Source: Bacteroidota bacterium
GTDB lineage: Bacteria > Bacteroidota > Bacteroidia > Cytophagales > Cyclobacteriaceae
Assembly: GCA_024643595.1 (NCBI GenBank)
Contig: JAHEMS010000010.1
Coordinates: 1-19,537 of the forward strand
DNA: 19,537 nt
Direction of reading: 5' to 3'
The notes below the pieces were generated by a model that made no database searches, was not told the origin of the DNA, and was given only the letters and a program-made list of their open reading frames with translations. Position numbers and translations under genes: made by a program. This document shows, piece after piece, positions 1 through 8,646 of the stretch (the first letter of the stretch is position 1; each line of letters opens with the position of its first letter).

Positions 1-462
1 TTTTACCGATGACTTAAAAAACTTAATAGATCCATCAGGTTTTACAAGGTATTTACAAAAATTCCAACCAGGCTCCTGGCCAGTTTTATCTTTTAAATAG
101 GTATATAATGGATGTTGATCATTTCCTTTGACCGAAATTTTTTCAAACATCTGGAAAGTGACGCCATAATTTTTTTTACAAAATGAAGCGATCTCAGCAT
201 TTGAGCCTGGCTCTTGTCCGCCAAAATTGTTTGCCGGGAAACCAAGTATTATAACCTTATCGCCCAATGTTTCATGCAATTTCTGAAGATCAGCATATTG
301 AGGTGTATAGCCGCATTCTGATGCTGTATTTACAATCAAAAGGGTTTTACCCTTGTATTGATTCAAGTCAATAATTTTTCCCTCTAAAGAGGTCATTTTA
401 AAATCATACACTGAAATACTTGACGGAATAAAAAGCAATAAAAGGAAAAAGGCAGTTTTCAT
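1..462 (-). CDS. Secreted two-cysteine glutathione peroxidase (3' end cut by window edge)
   Basis: Thiol peroxidase that reduces hydrogen or lipid peroxides. It starts at the ATG at 462-460 and 154 codons are visible; only a few C-terminal residues should be missing. Residues 1-18 are a hydrophobic signal peptide, so it probably acts in the periplasm. The peroxidatic Cys50 lies in NTASECGYT, Gln83 in FGGQEP, and Trp133-Asn134 in the WNF motif, completing the family's catalytic tetrad. The active residue is Cys, not selenocysteine. Cys95 in FCKKNYGVTF sits where thioredoxin-dependent family members such as yeast Gpx3 carry the resolving cysteine. I infer a thioredoxin-like reductant rather than glutathione. 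It lies 77 bp downstream of the GNAT gene on the same strand and may be read through from it. An AT-rich stretch near 492-522 could hold its own weak promoter. Confidence 0.9.
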   Translation of the reverse strand, partial: MKTAFFLLLLFIPSSISVYDFKMTSLEGKIIDLNQYKGKTLLIVNTASECGYTPQYADLQKLHETLGDKVIILGFPANNFGGQEPGSNAEIASFCKKNYGVTFQMFEKISVKGNDQHPLYTYLKDKTGQEPGWNFCKYLVKPDGSIKFFKSSVK

Positions 463-539
463 TATCTAGTCTATTAACTTTTTTAATAACACAAAATATG
501 GAAAATAGTTATAGCCATACAATAATTATGGGTTTACAC

Positions 540-1064
540 TTATGACGACTTGAAAATCCGATATATGAAGACCTTATTTTCATGATAAATGGTTTCTTTT
601 TCTACGATCATGCCATTTTTGAGGGCCACTTTTTGTGAAGGTAGATTGGTTGTGCTAATGATGGATATCAACGAATCAGAGAAAAGATTTTTAAAGGCAA
701 AATTCTTGCAATATGATGCTGATTCAAAGGCATATCCTTTATTCCAGAATTCGGGCAAAAGAGAATAACCTATCTCCAGTTCGATAATATTATCGACTGA
801 TTGTACCAAAAGGCCACAATGACCAACCAATCTGTCTGTTGATTTTTCAATTAGGGCGTTCATCCCACCTTTATTGCTTTCATATCGCCAGAATTGCTTT
901 TGATACCATTTTTCACACGAAATGGTTGGCGTTTCTTTTTTTTCAATCCAATGGATAGAGGTGTCAGGATCTTCAAAAAACCTCAACCAGACACTAAAAT
1001 ATACTTCACTAACATTCCTAAAGATTAACCGCTCGGTTTCCTGACCTTCAAGAAGGTATTTCAT
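540..1064 (-). CDS. GNAT-family N-acetyltransferase, RimJ/RimL-like
   Basis: A 174-residue acetyltransferase that would move an acetyl group from acetyl-CoA to an amine; the substrate cannot be read from sequence. The ETERLIFR start near residue 9 is typical of the Acetyltransf_3 (RimJ/RimL) group. WNKGYAFES at about 107-115 is the acetyl-CoA-binding loop and helix. NLPSQKVALKNGM at about 140-152 matches the conserved late motif (N..S..v..k.Gf). There is no signal peptide, so it is cytoplasmic. It begins 5 bp after the argS stop and is almost certainly co-transcribed with it. A role in acetylating a translation-related protein is possible but is only a guess from context. Confidence 0.85.
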   Translation of the reverse strand: MKYLLEGQETERLIFRNVSEVYFSVWLRFFEDPDTSIHWIEKKETPTISCEKWYQKQFWRYESNKGGMNALIEKSTDRLVGHCGLLVQSVDNIIELEIGYSLLPEFWNKGYAFESASYCKNFAFKNLFSDSLISIISTTNLPSQKVALKNGMIVEKETIYHENKVFIYRIFKSS

Positions 1065-1069
1065 GCTTA

Positions 1070-2857
1070 CTACATTTTATCAGGCACTTCAATACCCAAT
1101 AAATTCATAGCCTTCTTAATAGTAGAGGCAGTCACTTGGGAAAAGGCTATTCTGAATTTCAATTTTGCCTGATCTCCCTCACTAAAGATGGGTATGACCT
1201 GATAAAACTGGTTGTATTCTTTCGCCAGCTCGTAGGCATAATTGGCTATAATAGCAGGAGAGAATTCGCGACCGGCTTCCTGTAATTTTATGGTGTATTG
1301 ATTAATCTTGAAAATAACCTCGCGCTCTTCAGGTTCTAATGATTTAACCTCTTGCAGTGAATCGGTGTCTGGATGAATACCCATTTCCTTCGCTTTACGC
1401 AAAATTGCCTTTATACGCGCGTGAGCATATTGTATGAATGGCCCTGTATGACCTTGTAATTGAATAGATTCATTTGGATCGAACATCATGCGTTTCTTCG
1501 GATCAACTTTTAATAGAAAGAATTTCAACGCACCCAATCCAATCATCTCTGAAAGTTGCTTTATTTCCTCATCAGTAGATCCTTCAATTTTCCCTAGTTC
1601 ACGAGTTTGCTTTTCTGCCTCATCCACCATTTCATCCATCAAGTCGTCTGCATCCACTACTGTTCCTTCGCGACTTTTCATTTTGCCCGTTGGCAAATCA
1701 ACCATCCCATAAGACAGATGATAGCATTTTTTTGCCCACTCATATCCAAGTTTGCCGAGAATCAGGAACAACACCTTAAAGTGATATTCCTGTTCATTGC
1801 CTACAGTATACACCTGCCCTTCAATTTTGGGGAAATCACGAAATCGTAAAATTGCAGTGCCTATATCCTGCGTCATATAGACTGAAGTACCATCAGAGCG
1901 CAATAACACTTTTTGATCAAGTCCGTCAGAAGTTAAATCAACCCATATTGAGCCATCCTCTTTTTTAAAAAATACGCCTTGCTCTAATCCGCGTAACACT
2001 TCATCTTTACCAAGCAGGTAGGTGGTGGATTCATAATACAATTTATCAAAGTCAACACCCATTCGTTTGTAGGTAACATCAAAACCATCATACACCCAAC
2101 TATTCATTTTATTCCAGAGTTGTAATATCGCCGGGTCCTTTTGTTCCCATTGTTGCAACATGTGTACGGCCAATTTCATTATGGGCGCTTCTTTCTCAGC
2201 ATCTTCCCTGCTTGTTCCCTTTTCTTCCAGTTCTTTTACCTGTGTTTTATAATTCTTATCAAACTCTACGTAATACTTTCCAACTAACTTGTCCCCTTTC
2301 ATTCCACTGCTTTGCGGAGTTTCACCATTACCAAATAGCTTCCATGCAGCCATTGACTTGCAAATGTGTATGCCTCGGTCGTTGATGATCTGCACTTTGT
2401 GAACAGTATAGCCAAGTGCTTTATATATCCCGGCTACGGAATAGCCAAGAAAATTATTTCTCAGGTGTCCCAGGTGCAGAGGCTTATTGGTATTCGGGGA
2501 AGAATATTCCACCATGATTTCTTTTCCCGTTGGTGGCGTAGTTCCAAATGATGGATTAGTAAAAATAGATGCAAAGTTCTGTACCCATATGGCATCACTA
2601 ATAACCAGATTTAAAAATCCCTTCACCACATTGAAGTGACTTACCATGCCAGAATTCAATGTTAAGTACCCTCCAATCAGCCGAGCTGTTTCCTCAGGGC
2701 TTTTCTTTGAAATTTTTGTAATCGGAAAGCATACCAAGGTGTGCGATCCTTCAAACTCTGCATTGGTAGGTTGTAATTGAATTTGTTCAACCGCCTGGTT
2801 GAAAAGTGTTTCAACCGCTTTTTGTATTTCGGTGCGAAGGGTGAGGTCTAAATTCAT
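1070..2857 (-). CDS. argS: Arginyl-tRNA synthetase
   Basis: Class I aminoacyl-tRNA synthetase that charges tRNA-Arg with arginine in the cytoplasm. The 595-residue length is normal for the bacterial family. The N-terminal tRNA-recognition (Add-1) domain covers roughly residues 1-105. The class I signature HLGH is at 128-131, after VEYSSPNTNKP. The KMSKS loop appears in the family's relaxed form KMKSR at 392-396. The DALR anticodon-binding domain runs from about 475 to the end, closing with the usual LLGIEVPDKM. It lies 76 bp downstream of the deoxyhypusine-synthase-like gene and 5 bp upstream of the GNAT gene, so the three may share a transcript. No unusual residues were seen. Confidence 0.97.
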   Translation of the reverse strand: MNLDLTLRTEIQKAVETLFNQAVEQIQLQPTNAEFEGSHTLVCFPITKISKKSPEETARLIGGYLTLNSGMVSHFNVVKGFLNLVISDAIWVQNFASIFTNPSFGTTPPTGKEIMVEYSSPNTNKPLHLGHLRNNFLGYSVAGIYKALGYTVHKVQIINDRGIHICKSMAAWKLFGNGETPQSSGMKGDKLVGKYYVEFDKNYKTQVKELEEKGTSREDAEKEAPIMKLAVHMLQQWEQKDPAILQLWNKMNSWVYDGFDVTYKRMGVDFDKLYYESTTYLLGKDEVLRGLEQGVFFKKEDGSIWVDLTSDGLDQKVLLRSDGTSVYMTQDIGTAILRFRDFPKIEGQVYTVGNEQEYHFKVLFLILGKLGYEWAKKCYHLSYGMVDLPTGKMKSREGTVVDADDLMDEMVDEAEKQTRELGKIEGSTDEEIKQLSEMIGLGALKFFLLKVDPKKRMMFDPNESIQLQGHTGPFIQYAHARIKAILRKAKEMGIHPDTDSLQEVKSLEPEEREVIFKINQYTIKLQEAGREFSPAIIANYAYELAKEYNQFYQVIPIFSEGDQAKLKFRIAFSQVTASTIKKAMNLLGIEVPDKM

Positions 2858-2933
2858 TATACGGTATGTTAGCAGTTGGTTTTCGTTTTTGAAAGAATCT
2901 AACCATCAAATAAGTTAGACCAACCACGACAAT

Positions 2934-3911
2934 TTACATATCTAAAATATACGCAAACATTAGCGGTGCCACGATTGTAGCATCACTTTCTACAATAAAT
3001 TTAGGAGTATCAATGCTGAGTTTTCCCCACGTGATTTTTTCATTAGGCACGGCGCCAGAGTAGGAACCATAACTGGTAGTACTATCGCTGATCTGGCAAA
3101 AGTAACTCCAGAATGGGACGCCATCACGTTCTAAATCCTGGTGCAGCATGGGTACTACACAAATTGGAAAGTCACCAGCAATTCCCCCGCCAATCTGGAA
3201 AAAGCCGATGCCATCTTTGCCTGCACTGTTCGTATACCAATCGGCCAACCAAACCATGTATTCGATACCACTCTTCATCGTAGATGCCTTCAATTCTCCA
3301 GTCAGTACGTATGAGGCAAAAATATTTCCCATGGTCGAATCTTCCCATCCAGGTACCACCATGGGCATGTTACGCTCAGCAGCAGCAATCATCCATGAGT
3401 TCTTTGGATCTATCTCATAATATTGTTTCAAGTCCCCGCTGTTGATCATACGGAACATGAATTCATGCGGGAACAGGCGCTCGCCCTTATCTTCGGCATC
3501 TTTCCAAACTTTAAATAAATGTGCTTGCAGTCTGCGGAATGCTTCTTCTTCTGGAATACAAGTATCCGTAACACGATTAAGGTGGTTCTGCAACAAATCC
3601 CATTCCTGTTCGGGCGTTAAGTCGCGATAATTTGGAATCCGCCTGTAATGCGAATGAGCCACCAAATTCATAATATCCTCCTCAAGATTAGCACCGGTAC
3701 ATGAAATAATGTGCACTTTATCCTGCCGGATCATTTCAGCAAAACTGATACCCAACTCTCCTGTACTCATAGCCCCAGCAAGAGACACCAGCATTTTTTT
3801 CCCATCATGAATATGCTTTTTATAAGCTTTTGAGGCATCCACTAATGCGGCTGCATTGAAATGAAGGTAGTTCTTTTCAATAAATGTTGAGATCGGTCTG
3901 TTTTGGCTCAT
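2934..3911 (-). CDS. Deoxyhypusine synthase family protein (bacterial type)
   Basis: A 325-residue NAD-dependent enzyme of the deoxyhypusine synthase fold. In eukaryotes and archaea the family moves the aminobutyl group of spermidine to a lysine of eIF5A through an enzyme-lysine imine. That lysine is present here as Lys297 in ITWGKLS, together with the neighbouring Trp295 and Glu291. The nucleotide-binding segments SLAGAMSTGELG (about 43-54) and SCTGANLEED (about 70-79) and the GGG at 241-243 are also recognisable. Two spermidine-contacting positions of the human enzyme (His288 and Asp316 as I recall the numbering) align with Asp247 and Tyr284, so the acceptor or donor may differ. Bacteria lack eIF5A. 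A polyamine acceptor, as in homospermidine synthesis, is the likelier reaction, but this is inference. Polyamine genes lie 3.7-6 kb away. Family confidence is high; the reaction is uncertain. Confidence 0.88.
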   Translation of the reverse strand: MSQNRPISTFIEKNYLHFNAAALVDASKAYKKHIHDGKKMLVSLAGAMSTGELGISFAEMIRQDKVHIISCTGANLEEDIMNLVAHSHYRRIPNYRDLTPEQEWDLLQNHLNRVTDTCIPEEEAFRRLQAHLFKVWKDAEDKGERLFPHEFMFRMINSGDLKQYYEIDPKNSWMIAAAERNMPMVVPGWEDSTMGNIFASYVLTGELKASTMKSGIEYMVWLADWYTNSAGKDGIGFFQIGGGIAGDFPICVVPMLHQDLERDGVPFWSYFCQISDSTTSYGSYSGAVPNEKITWGKLSIDTPKFIVESDATIVAPLMFAYILDM

Positions 3912-4239
3912 AGCTATTCAAAATTTGTTGCGAAAATACGCAATACGCCTTATCCCGCAATGGTATAGGTTTCCAATTTACAACAGCATTATGTCATTCT
4001 GAAAAACACTAAATAATTCATAGCCTGACTTAAAGTGTCGATGGACATCTGAACTGATCCCATTTAAAAGTAATGAACCATTCAATTCATATGATTCTCT
4101 TGGAAGTAACGATGGCTGTTCTCCTAAAAAAATATTCAATAAAAATAAATTTGCAAAGCAAGGGTTCAACCTCCTATAATTGTCATGAACAGAAAGAAAC
4201 CTATCTTTGATCGTAGAGTGATGAGCGCGACTTTTAAGC
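3912..4239. other. Non-coding interval between divergent genes
   Basis: These 328 bases separate the deoxyhypusine-synthase-like gene (-) from the START-domain gene (+). Near the right end is a good Bacteroidota promoter for the START gene. An 87-codon minus-strand open frame (3978-4241) crosses the interval but has no recognisable domain and overlaps both that promoter and the START start codon, so it is not called. No structured RNA or repeat was recognised. Confidence 0.5.
4180..4209 (+). promoter_or_regulatory. Bacteroidota-type promoter for the START-domain gene
   Basis: A -33 element TTG at 4180-4182 is followed after 19 bp by a perfect -7 element TATCTTTG (TAnnTTTG) at 4202-4209. Transcription should start about 7 bp downstream, giving a leader of roughly 24 nt before the ATG at 4240. 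Confidence 0.6.
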
Positions 4240-4878
4240 ATGCCATTAGGAATTAATTACTTACTATTTTTATGTCTGATTGTAATCGGGCACGTGCATG
4301 CGCAATCAGAGAATGTAAAATTCTACCTGGTAAAGGAGGATTCCCCGGTTTACGTATATGAACGCTGGATTACTTTTCCTGGCAAAGTACCGGAAGTAAA
4401 AGCGCGTGAAGTGAAAGGGGAGTTTTTGATCAATGGGTCAATATATGAAGTTCTTTCTATTATCAAAGACGAATCTAAAATCAAGAATTGGCAAAAGCAT
4501 GTAAGTGATTTTAAAGTGATTCTCCCATCAGATACTACCACCTGGATGGAATATTCTTACCATGACCTTCCATGGCCAGTAACAGACCAGGATCATTTTT
4601 TACGCTACACCCTTCAAGAAAAAATTCCTGATCAGGAGTTATTTATCAGTTTCGAATCGGTGATCAACCCCAGGCTTGCCCCGGAAAAAAATGGAGTAAC
4701 CCGACTTGAACTGTCGGGCAGTTGGCGGCTTGAGCAGATATCTCCTCATCGAGCAAAAATTACCTATCGGATCCTTTCGATGCCGGGAACAATACCGCGT
4801 ATGTTTACAGACCCCATCATACGAAGTAATTTATTGAGCACCATCAAGGCGCTTAAAAAACTGGCTGAAGGAAATTAA
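4240..4878 (+). CDS. Secreted START-domain lipid-binding-like protein
   Basis: A 212-residue protein with a clear signal peptide (hydrophobic core about residues 5-18, cleavage after HVHA near 21), so it is exported. The mature part resembles the START/SRPBCC helix-grip fold, which binds lipids or other hydrophobic ligands in a deep pocket. Supporting features are a YEVLSIIKDESKIKNWQKHV-like first helix (about 68-87), strands with WMEYSYHDLPWPVTDQDH, and a long amphipathic C-terminal helix ending IKALKKLAEG. The ligand is unknown. It has its own promoter at 4180-4209 and converges with the T9SS-type gene, the two stop codons being 15 bp apart. A role in outer-membrane lipid handling is plausible but not shown. 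Confidence 0.75.
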   Translation: MPLGINYLLFLCLIVIGHVHAQSENVKFYLVKEDSPVYVYERWITFPGKVPEVKAREVKGEFLINGSIYEVLSIIKDESKIKNWQKHVSDFKVILPSDTTTWMEYSYHDLPWPVTDQDHFLRYTLQEKIPDQELFISFESVINPRLAPEKNGVTRLELSGSWRLEQISPHRAKITYRILSMPGTIPRMFTDPIIRSNLLSTIKALKKLAEGN

Positions 4879-4893
4879 TAACTCATATTAGCT

Positions 4894-7578
4894 TTACTTG
4901 ATAAGTTGTAACCAGCCTTTATACTCCCGTTGTTTTTCAGGCACAATTAAAGTGAAATAATAAATACCGGCAGGTGCCTCGTCTCCGTCCCAGCCACCTT
5001 TATAGCCTGATTTATCCAAGATAGATTTACCGTAGCGGTTTACTATAATAAGCCTGTTTTGAGGATACAATTTTATATTTTTTATTTCAAAACTATCATT
5101 GAATCCATCTTCATTAGGAGTAATCACATTGGGTATGATCAGATCATGATTAAAATCTATTTCTACTTCGTTGGATAATGAAGCATAAGCACCATCACTG
5201 GCTAATGCTTTAACCCTAAGAAAATATTGGAAGTTCTCATCGCCACTTATCACTGTACTTGTATCTCCTTGAATGGTAATTAATTTCTGAAATTCCTTTG
5301 GTTCCTTATTTGCTACTAAAATTTCATAACCAACTTCACCCATTGTCCAAAATTGATAACTATTCCAAAACAAATCAATTTCATTTTGTTCCTCTTTACC
5401 ATCCGCCTTCAGCAGAATTGAATTATGGATTTTACTTGAAGACCATTCTTCACAACCATTTAATATATTCAATTGAAATTGATACACGTAATCATCTGTC
5501 AAGAAATTATCCAATGAGACTTGAACATTGGGACTTACCGGAATATTATCAATCTCTTCCCAGATTCCTGATCCTAACCGCCTGGATATAATATTGATTT
5601 GTTTTATTCGATTTGCATAGGAAGTACTTGCCTTAAGATGAATTCTTTTTTCATCAATTTCATCAACAGAGATATAATCAAGATTGATGGATGCGGGATC
5701 TTTGAATAATATTATTTTAAGGGTATCAGATTCGCCCGAACAAACGGCATCAGAGGTCATACTTTTTTCATTCACCCAAATTTTTCCCACTGCGATGCTT
5801 TGCCAGTTAACAAGCGCTGTATTCGTGCCTTGCCCGCTAATAATTTCTCCTCCCAAAATACCCCATGAGTAAGTCGATCCAGATGTTTTAGTTATCTGAT
5901 ATGTATTCTTACCCGTTAAGTTAACACAAACAGAATCCAGTCCCTGAGGTGTCTCGGTTTGAAGTTGAGCACTGATAACAACATTGAGGTGCGTTACGTC
6001 ACTGGCGCATCCCCATTGGTCAAAAACCTGCAAGCCAACCTGAGCATCTGAGTTTAAGGTCCCCCAATTAACCCGTAATGAATCCAATGTTGCATTACCA
6101 TCAATGGTTCCTCCACTTACATTCCACAGATAACCCAAGTTCGCATTTGATTGAGTCCGATAAGTCACTCCATTCACTCCTGGACAAATTGACTGGCTTC
6201 CAATAATAACGGGAGAAATTGGCTGGGGATTTAACTTGATGGTAACAAAATCAGTATTAGAACACCCTTCAAAATAAGTAGTTAGCTTATACGTAAACGA
6301 ATCTGTTTTAATATCCGGTAAGGTATATTGAAAGGTGGGTTGAATCTTCTGTGGGTCATCAAGATATAAAGTTGGTTCCCAGCTAAAGTTAACCGCTCTA
6401 TTTTCAGTGCTTCCAATCACAACACTTGCGTCAGCACAAATGGATTTATCGGAACCCGCATTGGCCGGAAATGGTCCACTATAAAAAAGATTAGACGCAA
6501 AGATGGGAAGGACAAATGTTTCAGCGGGGATTGAAATTCCTGAAGAACTAAAATCACATGAAAATCCCGAAAGATTAGGCTTATTGATTACCATTAGTTT
6601 TTTTTTACCATCAACCGGAATATAAATTTTACCGTTGGCAGCCATCTGGGGTAACCCGAGAAAATCAGAACCTGAATAAATCACAAAAATATTTCCGGAC
6701 TGGATATCATATTGAATTACATCGTTTCCTGCGCTCAGGTAAACAAACCTCCCGTTCGATGAAAACTCACCACCTCCAGTTGCCTGAAGCCATCTGATAT
6801 TTGTGATAGGATTTTCCGGAAGAGTTTCCGGGTTGAAGTCAGTAAGTATAGTTCCAGACCCCGAATCATCGCTAACGGTAAGAAGGAGCTTGCTCGCATC
6901 AGGAGATAATTTAAAATCACTACCCCTTATAATTTTTAAAGGCTTTGAAGTAAAAGGTCCCTTTATCCCATTTTTATCAATTTGAAATATAAAAATTTTA
7001 TCACTCCCTTCAGTAAGATTGGTGTCCACATCACCTATCAACCAGAAAACGCTACGGTCACATTTTCCAGAGATGGTAAAGGTGCCATGCATATTGTTGT
7101 ACAGTACTTTGTTTTTTTCTATTACCTCCCCCTTTCGGTCATTCGCTTCCAGATCGATTGTTGCATAGACAATTACGCTCAACAAATGATTATTGTTCCC
7201 TGGCACATTAAATGCGTTATAGCTGAAAATATAGAACTGCCTGTTGCTACCGGGTTTGGGAATAATGATAGAATTTGTTCGGTAAGGAGTTATATCCTCT
7301 CCGTTCTTCATAATCGTACCATCACCATTCCAAACCGTACTGCCATCTGTATAAATCAATAGATCACCATCATCAGTTGAATAGGATGCATACACAGCAG
7401 GATCATTGGCGATGGAGCGATTGATAGGAGTAGGATTTTCTCCAACAAAATTCAATGTATAATCCGTGAAAATCCAATTGGCAGTTTCATATTGAGCTTG
7501 TGCGTTTTTTATGAAGAAAGAAAACAGCAAGCATATGAAATATCTAAAGCAAACACTCAAGGTAAACTTAATCGCCAT
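4894..7578 (-). CDS. Large secreted protein with PKD-like repeats and gliding-motility/T9SS C-terminal domain
   Basis: An 894-residue surface or secreted protein. Residues 1-28 are a signal peptide ending AQAQ. Residues about 30-370 form a repetitive beta-rich region with propeller-like strands such as SPDASKLLLTVSDD and SSNGRFVYLSAGND. About 372-450, 452-536 and 540-625 look like three PKD/Ig-like domains, each with a conserved Cys or Trp pattern. About 630-808 resembles two fibronectin-III-like domains. Residues about 812-894 are the gliding-motility-associated (CHU_C) domain: NVITPNEDGFNDSFEI, then the VNRYGK and GGWDG motifs, and PAGIYYFTL. In Bacteroidota this domain marks cargo of the type IX secretion system. 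The specific function is unknown; adhesion or surface display is the usual inference. It starts 35 bp after the ureohydrolase stop and may be read from the same transcript. Confidence 0.85.
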   Translation of the reverse strand: MAIKFTLSVCFRYFICLLFSFFIKNAQAQYETANWIFTDYTLNFVGENPTPINRSIANDPAVYASYSTDDGDLLIYTDGSTVWNGDGTIMKNGEDITPYRTNSIIIPKPGSNRQFYIFSYNAFNVPGNNNHLLSVIVYATIDLEANDRKGEVIEKNKVLYNNMHGTFTISGKCDRSVFWLIGDVDTNLTEGSDKIFIFQIDKNGIKGPFTSKPLKIIRGSDFKLSPDASKLLLTVSDDSGSGTILTDFNPETLPENPITNIRWLQATGGGEFSSNGRFVYLSAGNDVIQYDIQSGNIFVIYSGSDFLGLPQMAANGKIYIPVDGKKKLMVINKPNLSGFSCDFSSSGISIPAETFVLPIFASNLFYSGPFPANAGSDKSICADASVVIGSTENRAVNFSWEPTLYLDDPQKIQPTFQYTLPDIKTDSFTYKLTTYFEGCSNTDFVTIKLNPQPISPVIIGSQSICPGVNGVTYRTQSNANLGYLWNVSGGTIDGNATLDSLRVNWGTLNSDAQVGLQVFDQWGCASDVTHLNVVISAQLQTETPQGLDSVCVNLTGKNTYQITKTSGSTYSWGILGGEIISGQGTNTALVNWQSIAVGKIWVNEKSMTSDAVCSGESDTLKIILFKDPASINLDYISVDEIDEKRIHLKASTSYANRIKQINIISRRLGSGIWEEIDNIPVSPNVQVSLDNFLTDDYVYQFQLNILNGCEEWSSSKIHNSILLKADGKEEQNEIDLFWNSYQFWTMGEVGYEILVANKEPKEFQKLITIQGDTSTVISGDENFQYFLRVKALASDGAYASLSNEVEIDFNHDLIIPNVITPNEDGFNDSFEIKNIKLYPQNRLIIVNRYGKSILDKSGYKGGWDGDEAPAGIYYFTLIVPEKQREYKGWLQLIK

Positions 7579-7613
7579 TGAAAATAGTTGATCCTCAATT
7601 TACTGAATTATGA

Positions 7614-8576
7614 TTACTCAGCCATGACAGGGCGGCTCACGATAGATTTTGCTGAAGCTTCCAAAATTTCAAAAGCACTTTCAGCCATTCGATTTTCTGT
7701 ATCAAGGGTTGGATTAACCTCTACAATCTCCCAGGCACATACTTTTGGATCTTTACACAGCTCTGCGTTCAATACTTTTGCCTCCTCAACGGTAAGCCCA
7801 TTGGGCACTGGGGTGCCTGTGCCCGTGGAGAATCGACTGTCAATGGAATCTACATCAAAAGAAACATAGATCACATCACAATGACTAAGCATCTGTAATG
7901 CTTTATATGCAATCGGAACAGAGCCTTGCTTCTTGATTTCCTCTACTTCAATGAAATTGATATTATATTTATTCAAGAGGTAGTTTTCCGGTTTCTCTAA
8001 GTCACGAACAGCAATATAAACCAGGTCTTCAGGAGAAATCTTGGGACCTTGCATGCCCACATTTTTTATTTGTTCCCAATAATCAACTGTTTCACCACGA
8101 GGGTCATTTACTTTGCACTCATAATTGTCGAAGCCAAATGCCATCGCCAGTGGCATGCCGTGCATGTTTCCCGATGGAGTCGTATAAGGAGTGTGAATAT
8201 CCGCATGGGCATCTATCCAGATTACACCAATGCGCTTCTTCGGGAAAGCTTTCTTAATTCCAGCTATTGTTCCGTAGGAAGTAGAATGATCGCCCGCCAT
8301 GATTAATGGGAAGTAGTCGTCAAAAATCTGCTCATAAACTTCCAGGCAAACCCTCTCTTCCATGATTAAAACGCCATCAATAAACTTGGCGTGCGCATGT
8401 TCAGCCCCATCAAAAAGCAATTCATTCACATTTTCTACCTCAATAGAGTCATATCTTCTAAACAGATCTGATTTTAAGTCGAGGCTGGCAATTTTCATTG
8501 CTTCGACCCCCAGGCTGGCCCCTCTTGTTCCGGCACCTATCTCAGATTTTACTTCTATGATTTTGATCTCTTTCAC
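7614..8576 (-). CDS. Arginase/agmatinase-family ureohydrolase
   Basis: A 320-residue binuclear manganese enzyme that hydrolyses a guanidino group to an amine plus urea. Metal ligands are complete: His97 (AGDHS), Asp122, His124 and Asp126 (WIDAHAD), Asp241 and Asp243 (SFDVDS). The TTPSGNMHGMPLA segment at 132-144 follows arginase rather than classical agmatinase. Two positions that contact the alpha-amino group in rat arginase I (Asn130 and Asp183 as I recall) appear as His128 and Glu194, so arginine or agmatine could be the substrate. The divergent neighbour is an arginine decarboxylase, which favours agmatine, but that is inference. The start is GTG at 8576: an in-frame stop lies five codons upstream and the next in-frame Met is at residue 27, too far into the fold. 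Confidence 0.9.
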   Translation of the reverse strand: MKEIKIIEVKSEIGAGTRGASLGVEAMKIASLDLKSDLFRRYDSIEVENVNELLFDGAEHAHAKFIDGVLIMEERVCLEVYEQIFDDYFPLIMAGDHSTSYGTIAGIKKAFPKKRIGVIWIDAHADIHTPYTTPSGNMHGMPLAMAFGFDNYECKVNDPRGETVDYWEQIKNVGMQGPKISPEDLVYIAVRDLEKPENYLLNKYNINFIEVEEIKKQGSVPIAYKALQMLSHCDVIYVSFDVDSIDSRFSTGTGTPVPNGLTVEEAKVLNAELCKDPKVCAWEIVEVNPTLDTENRMAESAFEILEASAKSIVSRPVMAE

Positions 8577-8646
8577 AGGAACTACTAATTAACGTCTTTC
8601 TGAATGTTTGAATAATTGCAAAAATTGACCTTATAAGGCATTTTTT

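Noticed and set aside
2934..3911. True eIF5A-modifying deoxyhypusine synthase
   Set aside because: Bacteria lack eIF5A, and two spermidine-pocket positions differ; only the family assignment is kept.
4151..4185. GGGTTCAACC resembling a tRNA T-arm, suggesting a tRNA or attachment-site remnant
   Set aside because: The flanks cannot form the 5-bp T-stem and no anticodon or acceptor arm is present; no integrase gene is nearby.
3978..4241. 87-codon minus-strand open frame in the interval before the START-domain gene
   Set aside because: It has no recognisable domain, overlaps the START promoter and start codon, and its composition looks like translated intergenic AT-rich DNA.
6982..7362. 126-codon plus-strand frame inside the T9SS-type gene
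   Set aside because: It is antisense to a well-supported coding region, and its translation has no domain features.
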